Shown here: piece by piece, positions 56,416-64,000 of the stretch
How the letters are laid out: every line of letters begins with the position of its first letter
How positions within the stretch are numbered: the first letter of the stretch is position 1
Assembly: GCF_001461825.1 (NCBI RefSeq)
Contig: NZ_LLZC01000019.1
Location: 186,001 to 250,000 of the forward strand
Direction of reading: 5' to 3'
Length of the DNA: 64,000 nucleotides
Origin: Bacillus velezensis
GTDB lineage: Bacteria; Bacillota; Bacilli; Bacillales; Bacillaceae
The notes under the pieces: generated by a model
Databases searched by the model: none
The model's input: the letters and a program-made list of their open reading frames with translations, nothing else
What the model was told of the DNA's origin: nothing
Made by a program: the position numbers and the translations under genes

Positions 56416-56564
56416 TCTATGGCACCTCCTCACATTTCGATCAAATTCTATTCTATTATTTGCGGAACAACAATACAATGAATGTGGCTTTACAAGTGTG
56501 TAACAAAAACAACAGCATCAACAAATTCTTATCTGATTTCTCACAATTTATGTTTAATGAAACT

Positions 56565-56591
56565 ATTCGTTATATTCTATGTATATCCTCT
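56565..56591 (-). promoter_or_regulatory. Sigma-H promoter of ftsAZ
   Basis: Minus strand AGAGGATAT (56591-56583), 11-nt spacer, AACGAAT (56571-56565), a full match to RnAGGAWWW and RnnGAAT. B. subtilis ftsAZ has a sigma-H promoter that raises FtsZ for the polar division of sporulation. About 150 nt before the ftsA ATG. Confidence 0.8.
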
Positions 56592-56964
56592 TTTATATCG
56601 CATTTTTTTTATTTTTTTTAGAGACGGCCCACCTTACCGTAAGATTTCCTGTCACGGTGCCATAATGTGCAAACCAGATGCAAATATACCCGCTTTCCAT
56701 TAGTCTACACTAAGATGAACCTCCAGAAAAGCTATAGATATTGCCAGAAACATCCGAAAAAAGAAGAAACAGGAGGAAAATTCCAAATGCAATGCTCATT
56801 GCAGAAGACACGCCCATTGCATTGAGAATTTTCCGCTTGTCCGGCAGCCATATCCCGGGCAAAAACAAACATAGTCATAATGATTCCGCTATCGGTTATA
56901 TCGGCTGCCCCGCTGATTGTAATAGATTCTTTTGAATCACCTTTAAATTAGTTCTTTAGAACTA
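56592..56964 (-). other. Gap between divIB and ftsA where ylxW, ylxX and sbp are expected
   Basis: About 550 nt from the ftsA start to the divIB stop with no intact gene. B. subtilis carries ylxW, ylxX and sbp here (over 1.5 kb). The part near ftsA is very AT-rich (about 27 percent G+C over 56521-56640, counted by hand) and keeps the sigma-H promoter. The part near divIB contains protein-like scraps. I see no inverted repeats, attachment site or insertion sequence. Confidence 0.7.
56709..56940 (-). pseudogene. Remnant of a small membrane-protein gene
   Basis: Minus strand, one frame gives ESITISGAADITDSGIIMTM, and after a shift another gives GIWLPDKRKILNAMGVSS and the hydrophobic run IAFGIFLLFLLF, ending at a TAG near 56709. 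Together they look like an outer loop, a charged turn and one membrane helix. A one- or two-base shift near 56850 would join them. No start or ribosome binding site is convincing and it does not resemble Sbp, YlxW or YlxX as I know them. Product unknown. Confidence 0.3.
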
Positions 56965-57753
56965 TTAATCATTTTCTTTTTTCTTGCCGGATTTACCTTT
57001 GTTAAATTCTTCAAAATACGTAGCGACTTCTAAGTGGATAATCCCCTTTTTCCCGCCGTCCAGCTGGGAAACGATAGAAGGATAGGTCTTCATCCGGCCG
57101 GCAAACGTTTTAATAGAAGCGGTAACTACATACCCGTCGTTCATATACAGCTTGATCCGGTCCTGATCCATTTTTACCGGTGTATAATAGATTTCAGAAA
57201 TCGACTGCTTTAGCGAACCGGAAAGCTTATCAAGCTGCTCCGCCATTTTGACCCGCTTTTTCGCGTTTGTCCAGTCAACCAAAATCGGGCCCGCGTCATC
57301 CGGTGTGACTTCGTTCGGCAGCACAGTGCCGTTTTCGAGCACTTCATAATACACATCATGTCGCTGCAGATACGCGATCGTCTTGTATTCTTCAATGTGA
57401 ATGCTGACTTTGTTAGGAAATACTTTTGAAAGTTCCGCCTTTTTCACCAGCTTATTCTGCTCAATCTTTTCTTCTGTTTGTTTCTTGTTCAGACTCCAGA
57501 ACTCGGTTTGTCCGTTATGTATATCAGAAAGCGCGTTGATCTCTTTTACAGAAACGTTTTCGTTTCCGGAAACGGTGACAGAAGACACTTTGCTGATCGG
57601 CATCTGCAAGTACACGATGATCAGCACCATCATAAAAAAGAGCACAATGAATGAAATCAGCCGGCGGTTTGCTTTTTGTTTCCGCTGCTCTTTGATTTTC
57701 GGAATCCGCTCTTCAATATTTACGATTTTTTCTCTTTCATGATTTGGGTTCAC
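56965..57753 (-). CDS. divIB: Cell division protein DivIB (FtsQ homologue)
   Basis: Bitopic division protein that forms a complex with DivIC and FtsL. 262 aa. A basic cytoplasmic N-terminus (about 1-30) precedes one membrane helix (about 31-50, LISFIVLFFMMVLIIVYLQ). The extracellular POTRA domain begins VSSVTVSGNENVSVKEIN, followed by the beta domain with VSIHIEEYKTIAYL and a charged GKSGKKKEND tail. It is separated from murB by a hairpin. Confidence 0.96.
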   Translation of the reverse strand: MNPNHEREKIVNIEERIPKIKEQRKQKANRRLISFIVLFFMMVLIIVYLQMPISKVSSVTVSGNENVSVKEINALSDIHNGQTEFWSLNKKQTEEKIEQNKLVKKAELSKVFPNKVSIHIEEYKTIAYLQRHDVYYEVLENGTVLPNEVTPDDAGPILVDWTNAKKRVKMAEQLDKLSGSLKQSISEIYYTPVKMDQDRIKLYMNDGYVVTASIKTFAGRMKTYPSIVSQLDGGKKGIIHLEVATYFEEFNKGKSGKKKEND

Positions 57754-57800
57754 TGCCTGTCCACCTCACTAAGAATGAAACAGCTTGACATTCGTCTGAT

Positions 57801-57832
57801 TGAAAAACAAACGGCATGCTGTGATGCCGTTT
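57801..57832 (-). terminator. Hairpin terminator between murB and divIB
   Basis: AAACGGCAT (57809-57817) with ATGCCGTTT (57824-57832), 6-nt loop, minus-strand tail TGTTTTTCAATC. It lies 50 nt past the murB stop and probably ends only part of the transcripts. Confidence 0.65.
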
Positions 57833-57881
57833 GACATTTGTTAAAAGTATATCACATGAGCTCATGTAATCAGAGAACCTT

Positions 57882-58793
57882 TTAACGATTCCCTCCGATG
57901 ATTTCAACTTCTGTATGCATGTCAACATCATACTGCTCACGGATTGTCTTTTTCACATACTCAATCAGGTCTAGAACGTCCTTGGCAGTCGCTCCGCCGG
58001 CATTGACGATAAAATTCCCGTGCATTTCGGATACTTTCGCTCCGCCGATCTGATGTCCTTTTAATCCCGCTTTTTCAACGAGGTTTCCGGCATGATTCGG
58101 CAGCGGATTTCTGAATATGCTTCCGGCGCAGGGGCTTGAATACGGCTGAGTATTTTTTCTGTAATCTTTGTTCTGCTGCATTTGCGCCGTAATGGCTTCC
58201 CGTTCCTTCTGCTCAAGCTGAAGAACTGCCTCGAGACAGACGCCGGGGCGTTTTTTCTGCAAAACAGACGTTCTGTAGCTGAAATCCATCTCTTCGTTTG
58301 TCAGCCATTCGATTGTGCCGTCTTCAAATAAGATACGGGCTTTCACAAGAATCTCACTCATATCAGATCCGTGCGCCCCGGCATTCATATAGACGGCTCC
58401 GCCGATTGATCCGGGAATGCCCGCTGCAAATTCGAGACCGGACATTCCTTTTTTACTCATGGAAGTCGCAAGCCGGACGACCGAATAGCCGCCTCCGACC
58501 GTCACTTGATCACCGTCAATCTCCAAATGATCCAGACCCGCGCCCAGTTTGATGACAACTCCTCTTATGCCTTCATCAAGCACGAGCAGATTTGAACCGC
58601 GGCCGATAACCGTCCATGGCAGATCATGTTTCTTCACAATATCCATAATATCTTTGACCGCTTCCACACGGTTGGGGATGATCAAAATGTCCGCCGGACC
58701 GCCGATTTTCATCGTTGTATGGTTCGCGAGCGGTTCTTGTTCCAGCACTTTGCCGACTTCGCGGTCTCTTAATTCCTGAATTACGTTCTCCAT
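57882..58793 (-). CDS. murB: UDP-N-acetylenolpyruvoylglucosamine reductase MurB
   Basis: FAD enzyme that reduces UDP-GlcNAc-enolpyruvate to UDP-MurNAc. 303 aa from the second of two adjacent ATGs (58793), which has the better spacing from GGAGG. FAD-binding [25 protein letters not shown] and [38 protein letters not shown] carries the proton-donor position, here cysteine, as in type II MurB. Located in the dcw cluster after murG. Confidence 0.97.
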   Translation of the reverse strand: MENVIQELRDREVGKVLEQEPLANHTTMKIGGPADILIIPNRVEAVKDIMDIVKKHDLPWTVIGRGSNLLVLDEGIRGVVIKLGAGLDHLEIDGDQVTVGGGYSVVRLATSMSKKGMSGLEFAAGIPGSIGGAVYMNAGAHGSDMSEILVKARILFEDGTIEWLTNEEMDFSYRTSVLQKKRPGVCLEAVLQLEQKEREAITAQMQQNKDYRKNTQPYSSPCAGSIFRNPLPNHAGNLVEKAGLKGHQIGGAKVSEMHGNFIVNAGGATAKDVLDLIEYVKKTIREQYDVDMHTEVEIIGGNR

Positions 58794-58818
58794 CATAAAC
58801 CTCCGCATTCCATTTGCT

Positions 58819-59910
58819 CTATTTTTTTATGTCTTTCATGATACTGTACAGTCTGGCTGCCGCATCCGGAACACCGAGTGATTTTGTCCGCTCACTCATG
58901 TCCTTTAAGGTTTCTTCATTCATGACGATTTTGTCCAGCGCAGCGATCAGTTTTTCTCCGCTGAGCTCGGTTTCCTTCAGTACGATTGCAGCGTCATGCT
59001 GGCTGAGCGCCTTCGCATTGACTTCCTGGTGATTGGCTGTCACATACGGGCTCGGAATAAGCACGCTCGGAATGCCGAGAGCGGTGATCTCCGCAATCGT
59101 CGTCGCTCCGGCTCTTGCCACAATGACATCAATTGATTGTAAGTACTCCGGCATTTGGTGCAAAAACGGTTTTGTCACCATATTATCAGCGGCTTTTCCG
59201 CCTTTCAGCTCAGCCGTTACCTTCTCGTAATGCACTTCCCCGGTAATATAAAGGACTTGGTAAGGTCTCGTTTTCAATTCTTCCTGCATATCTATAACGG
59301 CACGGTTAATGGGAGCCGCGCCTCTGCTTCCGCCGAAAATGAGCACCGTTTTTTGATTGTCTTTCAGCCCGAACTCAGTTAATGAGCGGCCTGTCTTAAT
59401 TGAGACGACTTCAGAGGCTCTCGGGTTTCCCGTAAACACAACTTTTTCAGCAGGAAAATGCGATTTTGCCTCTTCAAAGCAAATTGCCACCTTATTAACA
59501 TATTTCGAGAGAAACTTATTTGTGATGCCGGGCAGGCTGTTTTGCTCATGAATGATCGTCGGAATCCCCATTTTTGCCGCCGCGTATACAACCGGACCGC
59601 ATACATAGCCGCCTGTACCGATAACGGCATCCGGTTTAAACTCTTTTAAATATGATTTGCTTTTCGTCACGCCTTTTAAGAAACGCATGACGGTTTTTAC
59701 ATTTTCAAAAGAAAGTTTTCGTTTGAAACCTGTAATTTCAATGGCGCGAAACGGAATATTTTCCCGTTCAACAATTTTTTTCTCAAGGCCGTTCTCTGTT
59801 CCGATATACAAAAATTCCACATCCGGATGCCGGCGCTGAACTTCTTTAATAAAGGCCAGGGCCGGATAAATATGTCCTCCGGTTCCGCCTCCGCTTACTG
59901 CAATACGCAT
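58819..59910 (-). CDS. murG: Lipid II synthase MurG
   Basis: GT28 glycosyltransferase that adds GlcNAc to lipid I at the inner face of the membrane. 363 aa from ATG 59910 ([18 protein letters not shown]), with a GGGGGAC site. The glycine loop GGGTGGH lies at 7-13, the second glycine loop is [13 protein letters not shown], and the UDP-binding region shows [13 protein letters not shown]. It sits between spoVE and murB. Confidence 0.98.
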   Translation of the reverse strand: MRIAVSGGGTGGHIYPALAFIKEVQRRHPDVEFLYIGTENGLEKKIVERENIPFRAIEITGFKRKLSFENVKTVMRFLKGVTKSKSYLKEFKPDAVIGTGGYVCGPVVYAAAKMGIPTIIHEQNSLPGITNKFLSKYVNKVAICFEEAKSHFPAEKVVFTGNPRASEVVSIKTGRSLTEFGLKDNQKTVLIFGGSRGAAPINRAVIDMQEELKTRPYQVLYITGEVHYEKVTAELKGGKAADNMVTKPFLHQMPEYLQSIDVIVARAGATTIAEITALGIPSVLIPSPYVTANHQEVNAKALSQHDAAIVLKETELSGEKLIAALDKIVMNEETLKDMSERTKSLGVPDAAARLYSIMKDIKK

Positions 59911-59937
59911 TCGTATGTCCCCCTTAATCACATAGCG

Positions 59938-59965
59938 ATAACCCTGTTTTTTAGGACAGGGTTAT
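59938..59965 (-). repeat. Perfect hairpin between spoVE and murG
   Basis: ATAACCCTGT (59938-59947) with ACAGGGTTAT (59956-59965), 8-nt A-rich loop on the minus strand. No T tract follows in the direction of transcription, so it is not a standard terminator. It may be an mRNA processing or stability element near the murG start. Confidence 0.6.
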
Positions 59966-60026
59966 TGATGTTGTCTGTTTTTTTATAGATAACGAATAAA
60001 TCATGAGTGATGAGGCAAGATACAGA

Positions 60027-61127
60027 TCAATACCTCGAGTACCGGCTGACATTTAAAAGCACGCCGACCGCTGCGAGCATCAGCGTCAGTGATGAGCCTC
60101 CGTAGCTTAAAAACGGCAGCGTAATTCCTGTTACCGGGATCAGCCCCGTCACAACGCCGATATTAATCATGACTTGAATAGCTATCATAGAAATAATACC
60201 GATGGCGACAAAGCTTCCGTATAAATCCGGCGCGCCGAGGGCAATCCTGACGCCCCGCCATAATAAAATACTGAACAGCAGCAATATGAGCGAACCGCCG
60301 ATAAAGCCGAGTTCCTCAGATAAAATAGCAAAAATGAAATCGGTTTGCGGCTCCGGCAGGTAAAAAAACTTTTGCCTGCTTTGGCCGAGCCCCATCCCGA
60401 ACAGACCGCCCGGACCTACGGCATAGAGCGACTGAATGATCTGAAATCCGCTTCCAAGCGGATCCTCCCACGGGTTTAAGTAAGAGGTAATCCGTTTAAT
60501 CCGATAAGGAGCGGACAGAACTAGCGCCGCAAATCCGCTTAAACCGATGAGTCCGAGAAACGCGAAATGAGCGATTCGCGCACCGGAAACAAAAATCATC
60601 ACGATGCACGTGCCCACCATTACCGTCCCCGTTCCCAGGTCGGGCTGGCACATAATAATAATAAATGCAGAAAACACGATTCCGAGCGCGGGAACGAATC
60701 CGCGTCTGAATGACGTAATATTCTTCTGTTTTTCAGAAAGAAATTTAGCCAGAAACGCGATCATCGCGAGTTTCATAAACTCCGAAGGCTGAATGCTGAA
60801 CGCTCCCACTCCGATCCAGCTTCTTGAACCGTTCCGCACCATTCCGACTCCCGGAATCAGCACAAGCACAAGCAGAAAAAAACAAATGATCAGAAGCAGC
60901 TTCGACCATGTACGCCATGTCCAATAATCCACATTCATAATGAAAAACATGGCAATGACGCCGATCCCCGCAAACAGCAGCTGCCGTTTCGCGAAGAAAA
61001 ACGAGTCGTCAAATTTATAATCCGCCCATACCGCACTTGCACTGTAGACCATAATTAATCCTATTGTTAAAAGCAATAACGTAATGATAACTAATAACAA
61101 ATCAGGCGCTGTTTTTTTAGTAGTCAA
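60027..61127 (-). CDS. spoVE: SEDS-family glycosyltransferase SpoVE (spore cortex)
   Basis: Polytopic peptidoglycan polymerase of the FtsW/RodA/SpoVE family, needed for spore cortex synthesis with its partner SpoVD. 366 aa from the TTG at 61125-61127 (MTTKKTAPDLLLVIITLLL), as in B. subtilis. About ten membrane helices; the conserved SEDS aspartate is in CQPDLGTGTVM and the loop LPEPQTDFIFAILSEELGF is intact. It lies between murD and murG. Confidence 0.96.
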   Translation of the reverse strand: MTTKKTAPDLLLVIITLLLLTIGLIMVYSASAVWADYKFDDSFFFAKRQLLFAGIGVIAMFFIMNVDYWTWRTWSKLLLIICFFLLVLVLIPGVGMVRNGSRSWIGVGAFSIQPSEFMKLAMIAFLAKFLSEKQKNITSFRRGFVPALGIVFSAFIIIMCQPDLGTGTVMVGTCIVMIFVSGARIAHFAFLGLIGLSGFAALVLSAPYRIKRITSYLNPWEDPLGSGFQIIQSLYAVGPGGLFGMGLGQSRQKFFYLPEPQTDFIFAILSEELGFIGGSLILLLFSILLWRGVRIALGAPDLYGSFVAIGIISMIAIQVMINIGVVTGLIPVTGITLPFLSYGGSSLTLMLAAVGVLLNVSRYSRY

Positions 61128-61185
61128 AGCAATCGACACCCCAAGCATAAGTCATTTAGGGCTGCCGATGAACAGAGACAAGCCC

Positions 61186-62541
61186 TTACTTAAGCATATG
61201 CACGGCATCTATAAACATGTCACCGCGTTCTTCAAATGTTTTGAACTGATCCCAGCTTGCACACGCGGGTGACAAAAGGATGACGTCTCCTTCATTTGAG
61301 AGCGCAAACGCCGCAGATACTGCTTGTTCAACATTATCGACACGTTTGACATGTTGTATTCCCAGCTCATTGCCCAGTTTTTCTATCTTCGGCGCTGTCT
61401 GTCCGAACGTCAGGACCGCTTTGACATTGTCCATATACGGTTTCAGGTCGTCAAAACCGTTGCCGCGGTCCAGTCCGCCTGCAAGCAGAATAACCGGTGC
61501 TTTGAACGCGGAGAGCGCTTTGCTTGTGGCCAAAATATTCGTCGCTTTGCTGTCATTATAAAATTTACGATTCTGGATCGCAGTTACATACTGCAGACGG
61601 TGTTTGACACCGGTAAAGCTTGTCAGCACCTTCTGAATCGCTTTATTAGATGCGCCCGCCGTTTTTGCCGCGGCTACAGCGGCTAAAATATTTTCTAAAT
61701 TGTGCGCGCCCGGCAGTACGATGTCATCAACAGGCAGAATCGCTTCATCACCGAACATCAGCATTCCGTCTTTAATGAATGCGCCGCTTGACAGTTCCTG
61801 GTGAACTGAAAACGGAACGGTGCCGGCTTTTCCGCTTTCGGCAAGCCGCACGACTGTTTCATCGCTTTGATTCACGATGGCCGTATCACTCTCAAGCTGA
61901 TGAAGATACACGTTCTGCTTGGCTTTTTCATAGTTTTCACGGCTGTGATGGTAATCCAAATGAGCGTCGAACACATTTAAAATCAGGCCGATTTCAGGTC
62001 TGAACGCATGAGTCCCCATAAGCTGGAACGAAGAAAGCTCTGTGACGATCCATTCATCACCGTCAGCATGATAAGCCACTTCACTGGCGACAGTGCCGAT
62101 ATTCCCTGCGATCAGCGCCTTTATCGAGTCAGCTTTCAGCATTTCATAAATCAGGGTCGTCGTTGTTGTTTTCCCGTTTGAACCTGTAATGCCGATGAAT
62201 TTTGCATTGGTGATATAATACGCAAGCTCGATTTCCGTCCAGACCGGGATGCCTCTTCTTTGCGCTTCCTCCACCATGATATTTTCATACGGGATTCCGG
62301 GATTTTTGATCAGAATGGTAATGTGATGCTGATCAAAAAGTGACGTCGGATGCTCACCGCAGATGACTTCAATTCCTCTTTCTGCAAGCCTTTGGGCAGG
62401 TTCGTTCTCTTCAAAGGCTTTTTGATCATTCACGACGACGTTAACGCCTTTTTCATGAAGAATCGACGCAGCCGCATATCCGCTTTTCGCCAGTCCGAGG
62501 ACCAGAAAGTTTTGTTTTTGCAAAAAAAGTTCGTTTTCCAC
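61186..62541 (-). CDS. murD: UDP-MurNAc-L-alanine:D-glutamate ligase MurD
   Basis: ATP-dependent addition of D-glutamate to UDP-MurNAc-L-Ala in the cytoplasm. 451 aa. N-terminal Rossmann [12 protein letters not shown], central P-loop GSNGKTTTT from 120, [17 protein letters not shown] (Mur ligase metal/substrate region), carbamoylated-lysine region and the C-terminal NDSKATN loop. It follows mraY with no gap. Confidence 0.98.
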   Translation of the reverse strand: MENELFLQKQNFLVLGLAKSGYAAASILHEKGVNVVVNDQKAFEENEPAQRLAERGIEVICGEHPTSLFDQHHITILIKNPGIPYENIMVEEAQRRGIPVWTEIELAYYITNAKFIGITGSNGKTTTTTLIYEMLKADSIKALIAGNIGTVASEVAYHADGDEWIVTELSSFQLMGTHAFRPEIGLILNVFDAHLDYHHSRENYEKAKQNVYLHQLESDTAIVNQSDETVVRLAESGKAGTVPFSVHQELSSGAFIKDGMLMFGDEAILPVDDIVLPGAHNLENILAAVAAAKTAGASNKAIQKVLTSFTGVKHRLQYVTAIQNRKFYNDSKATNILATSKALSAFKAPVILLAGGLDRGNGFDDLKPYMDNVKAVLTFGQTAPKIEKLGNELGIQHVKRVDNVEQAVSAAFALSNEGDVILLSPACASWDQFKTFEERGDMFIDAVHMLK

Positions 62542-63516
62542 TTATAACCACACCTCGATGTAAATTCCTAAAACGGCAAGCAGCAGTCCCGCAGTCCAGA
62601 ATGTGACGACAACTCTCCATTCAGACCATCCGACCAATTCGTAATGGTGGTGAAGCGGACTCATCTTAAAGATTCGTTTTCCTGTCGTTTTAAAGCTGAT
62701 GACTTGTAAGATAACAGATAAGGTCTCAATAACAAATACTCCGCCGATAATGACGAGCAGAATTTCAAGCTTCGTCAGAATGGCAACGGTCACGATCGCT
62801 CCTCCGAGCGCAAGCGAACCGGTATCCCCCATAAATACCTTGGCGGGATGGGCATTGAATACAAGAAAACCGAGAACGGCGCCGACAACGGCAACCGAGA
62901 AAATCGCAACGTCATATTGTGACTGGTTCCATGCAAGGATGGCGAAAGCGCCGAATGCGATAGCCGCGGTACCGGACAAGAGACCGTCCAGACCGTCTGT
63001 CAGGTTGACGGCATTTGAACCTCCGACAAGCATAAAGAGAACGAGGATAAAGTATCCCCAGCCGAGATCGATTGACAGATGTGTGCCCGGCACCCGGATG
63101 CCGGTTGAAAAATGGCAATAATGATATACTCCGTAAAATACAATGGCAATAATGATCTGGCCGATCAATTTCTGCTTCGACGTCAATCCGAGATTCCGTT
63201 TCATTACTACTTTAATATAGTCATCCAGAAAGCCGAGCAGGCCGTATCCGATCGTGACAAACAGCAGAAGAAACATTTCCGCGCTCAGATGCGAAAATTT
63301 CTGCGTCATGACAATCGCCGTAATGGCGATGGATACAATAATCATGACCCCGCCCATCGTCGGCGTCCCTGATTTTTTCATATGTGATTTCGGCCCCTCT
63401 TCCCTGATACTTTGGCCGAATTTTAAACGTCTTAAAAACGGGATAAGAATCGGAGATATCAGAACACTGATTAAAAATCCCATTATTATTGTAAATAAAA
63501 TCACTTGCTCAAGCAT
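62542..63516 (-). CDS. mraY: Phospho-MurNAc-pentapeptide transferase MraY
   Basis: Makes lipid I by moving phospho-MurNAc-pentapeptide to undecaprenyl phosphate. 324 aa, ten membrane helices. Catalytic aspartates D98-D99 in GFLDDYIKV, the NLTDGLDGL motif, and the histidine loop [10 protein letters not shown]. Located after murE in the dcw cluster. Confidence 0.98.
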   Translation of the reverse strand: MLEQVILFTIIMGFLISVLISPILIPFLRRLKFGQSIREEGPKSHMKKSGTPTMGGVMIIVSIAITAIVMTQKFSHLSAEMFLLLFVTIGYGLLGFLDDYIKVVMKRNLGLTSKQKLIGQIIIAIVFYGVYHYCHFSTGIRVPGTHLSIDLGWGYFILVLFMLVGGSNAVNLTDGLDGLLSGTAAIAFGAFAILAWNQSQYDVAIFSVAVVGAVLGFLVFNAHPAKVFMGDTGSLALGGAIVTVAILTKLEILLVIIGGVFVIETLSVILQVISFKTTGKRIFKMSPLHHHYELVGWSEWRVVVTFWTAGLLLAVLGIYIEVWL

Positions 63517-63623
63517 TGCTCTTTTCTCCTCCCGTTTCGTTCAAACGACATACGTATTTATCATATTCACATTGTGTCCCCGTAATTCTTTTCATTTCCC
63601 TCATTCTAACACTCTTTCCTGTT

Positions 63624-64000
63624 TTACTTTTTATTCAGCTCAACAATAGCTCTACCCGCTACTTCGGCGTCATCAAAGTCGAATGTTTCATTGCCGATCT
63701 GCTGATAGGTTTCATGCCCTTTCCCGGCAATCAGAACCACATCTCCCTTTTTCGCGTTGGCAATGGCAAAAAAGATAGCCTGCTCGCGGTTTGCGATACT
63801 GTGATAGTAGGTGCCTTCTACCCCTCTTTCCATATCTCTTAATATGGCCAGCGGGTCCTCGCTTCTCGGGTTATCTGAAGTAAAAATCGGTTCGTCGGCA
63901 ATCCGCACCGCAATTTCCGCCATTTTCGGGCGTTTCGTTTTGTCCCGGTCTCCGCCGCATCCGACGACGACGAAAAGCTTGCCCTCTGTCATGTCTTTAC
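63624..64000 (-). CDS. murE: UDP-MurNAc-tripeptide synthetase MurE (C-terminal part, cut by window edge)
   Basis: About 125 C-terminal residues of the ligase that adds meso-diaminopimelate to UDP-MurNAc-dipeptide. The end domain shows [17 protein letters not shown], then [14 protein letters not shown]. The DNPR motif is the hallmark of DAP-adding MurE, as opposed to the lysine type, and fits the DAP-containing wall of Bacillus. [12 protein letters not shown] is the C-terminal conserved segment. The N-terminal and central domains are outside the window. Confidence 0.97.
   Translation of the reverse strand, partial: KDMTEGKLFVVVGCGGDRDKTKRPKMAEIAVRIADEPIFTSDNPRSEDPLAILRDMERGVEGTYYHSIANREQAIFFAIANAKKGDVVLIAGKGHETYQQIGNETFDFDDAEVAGRAIVELNKK

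Noticed and set aside
56741-56935. Plus-strand open frame of 64 codons between divIB and ftsA
   Set aside because: Basic, low-likelihood protein with no homology I recognise; the minus-strand frames are more protein-like, though broken.

Overview
The window is core chromosome of a member of the Bacillus subtilis group. Protein sequences, gene order and gene lengths follow the B. subtilis mur/fts - spoIIG - ylm - pyr - cysH - ylo region throughout. The proteins differ from my memory of the 168 versions at a modest fraction of positions, so a close relative such as B. velezensis or B. amyloliquefaciens is the most likely source; I could not run an alignment to name the species. Almost everything lies on the minus strand, so the genetic order reads from position 64000 down to 1. 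The only plus-strand gene is rqcH (yloA).

Region by region, from right to left: (1) 64000-53900 is the end of the dcw cell-wall and division cluster: murE (cut by the edge), mraY, murD, spoVE, murG, murB, divIB, ftsA, ftsZ. (2) 53650-46500 holds the secreted protease bpr and the sporulation genes spoIIGA, sigE and sigG. (3) 46400-39900 holds ylmA, a TPP riboswitch with ylmB, then ylmC, ylmD, ylmE, sepF, ylmG, ylmH and divIVA. (4) 39900-34850 holds a T-box with ileS, then ylyA, lspA and ylyB. (5) 34850-23000 is the whole pyrimidine operon pyrR-P-B-C-AA-AB-K-D-F-E with three PyrR attenuators. (6) 22950-16900 is the sulfate assimilation and siroheme operon cysH-cysP-sat-cysC-sumT-sirB-ylnF behind a SAM-I riboswitch. 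(7) 16850-14700 holds rqcH and a small decayed gene. (8) 14690-1 holds yloB, then yloC-remA-gmk-rpoZ-coaBC-priA-def-fmt-rsmB-rlmN-prpC-prkC, with prkC cut by the edge.

The genes form coherent modules. Cell-wall precursor synthesis leads into Z-ring assembly (FtsA, FtsZ, SepF, DivIVA). The spoIIG operon makes a sigma factor together with its own activating protease. UMP synthesis is sensed by PyrR on the transcript. Sulfate reduction is controlled by SAM, and siroheme, the sulfite reductase cofactor, is made in the same operon. Translation initiation and maturation functions (Fmt, Def, RsmB, RlmN) share an operon with the PrpC/PrkC phosphatase-kinase pair that senses the cell wall.

I found no tRNA, rRNA, CRISPR array, insertion sequence or prophage, and no convincing undescribed system. 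The points most worth a second look are: ylxW, ylxX and sbp are absent between divIB and ftsA, where an AT-rich stretch with membrane-protein-like scraps sits instead; a frameshifted gene remnant lies beside rqcH; the C-terminal zinc site of IleS is degenerate; a terminator-like hairpin lies directly at the predicted start of the yloC transcript; and a leader hairpin covers the sigG ribosome binding site.
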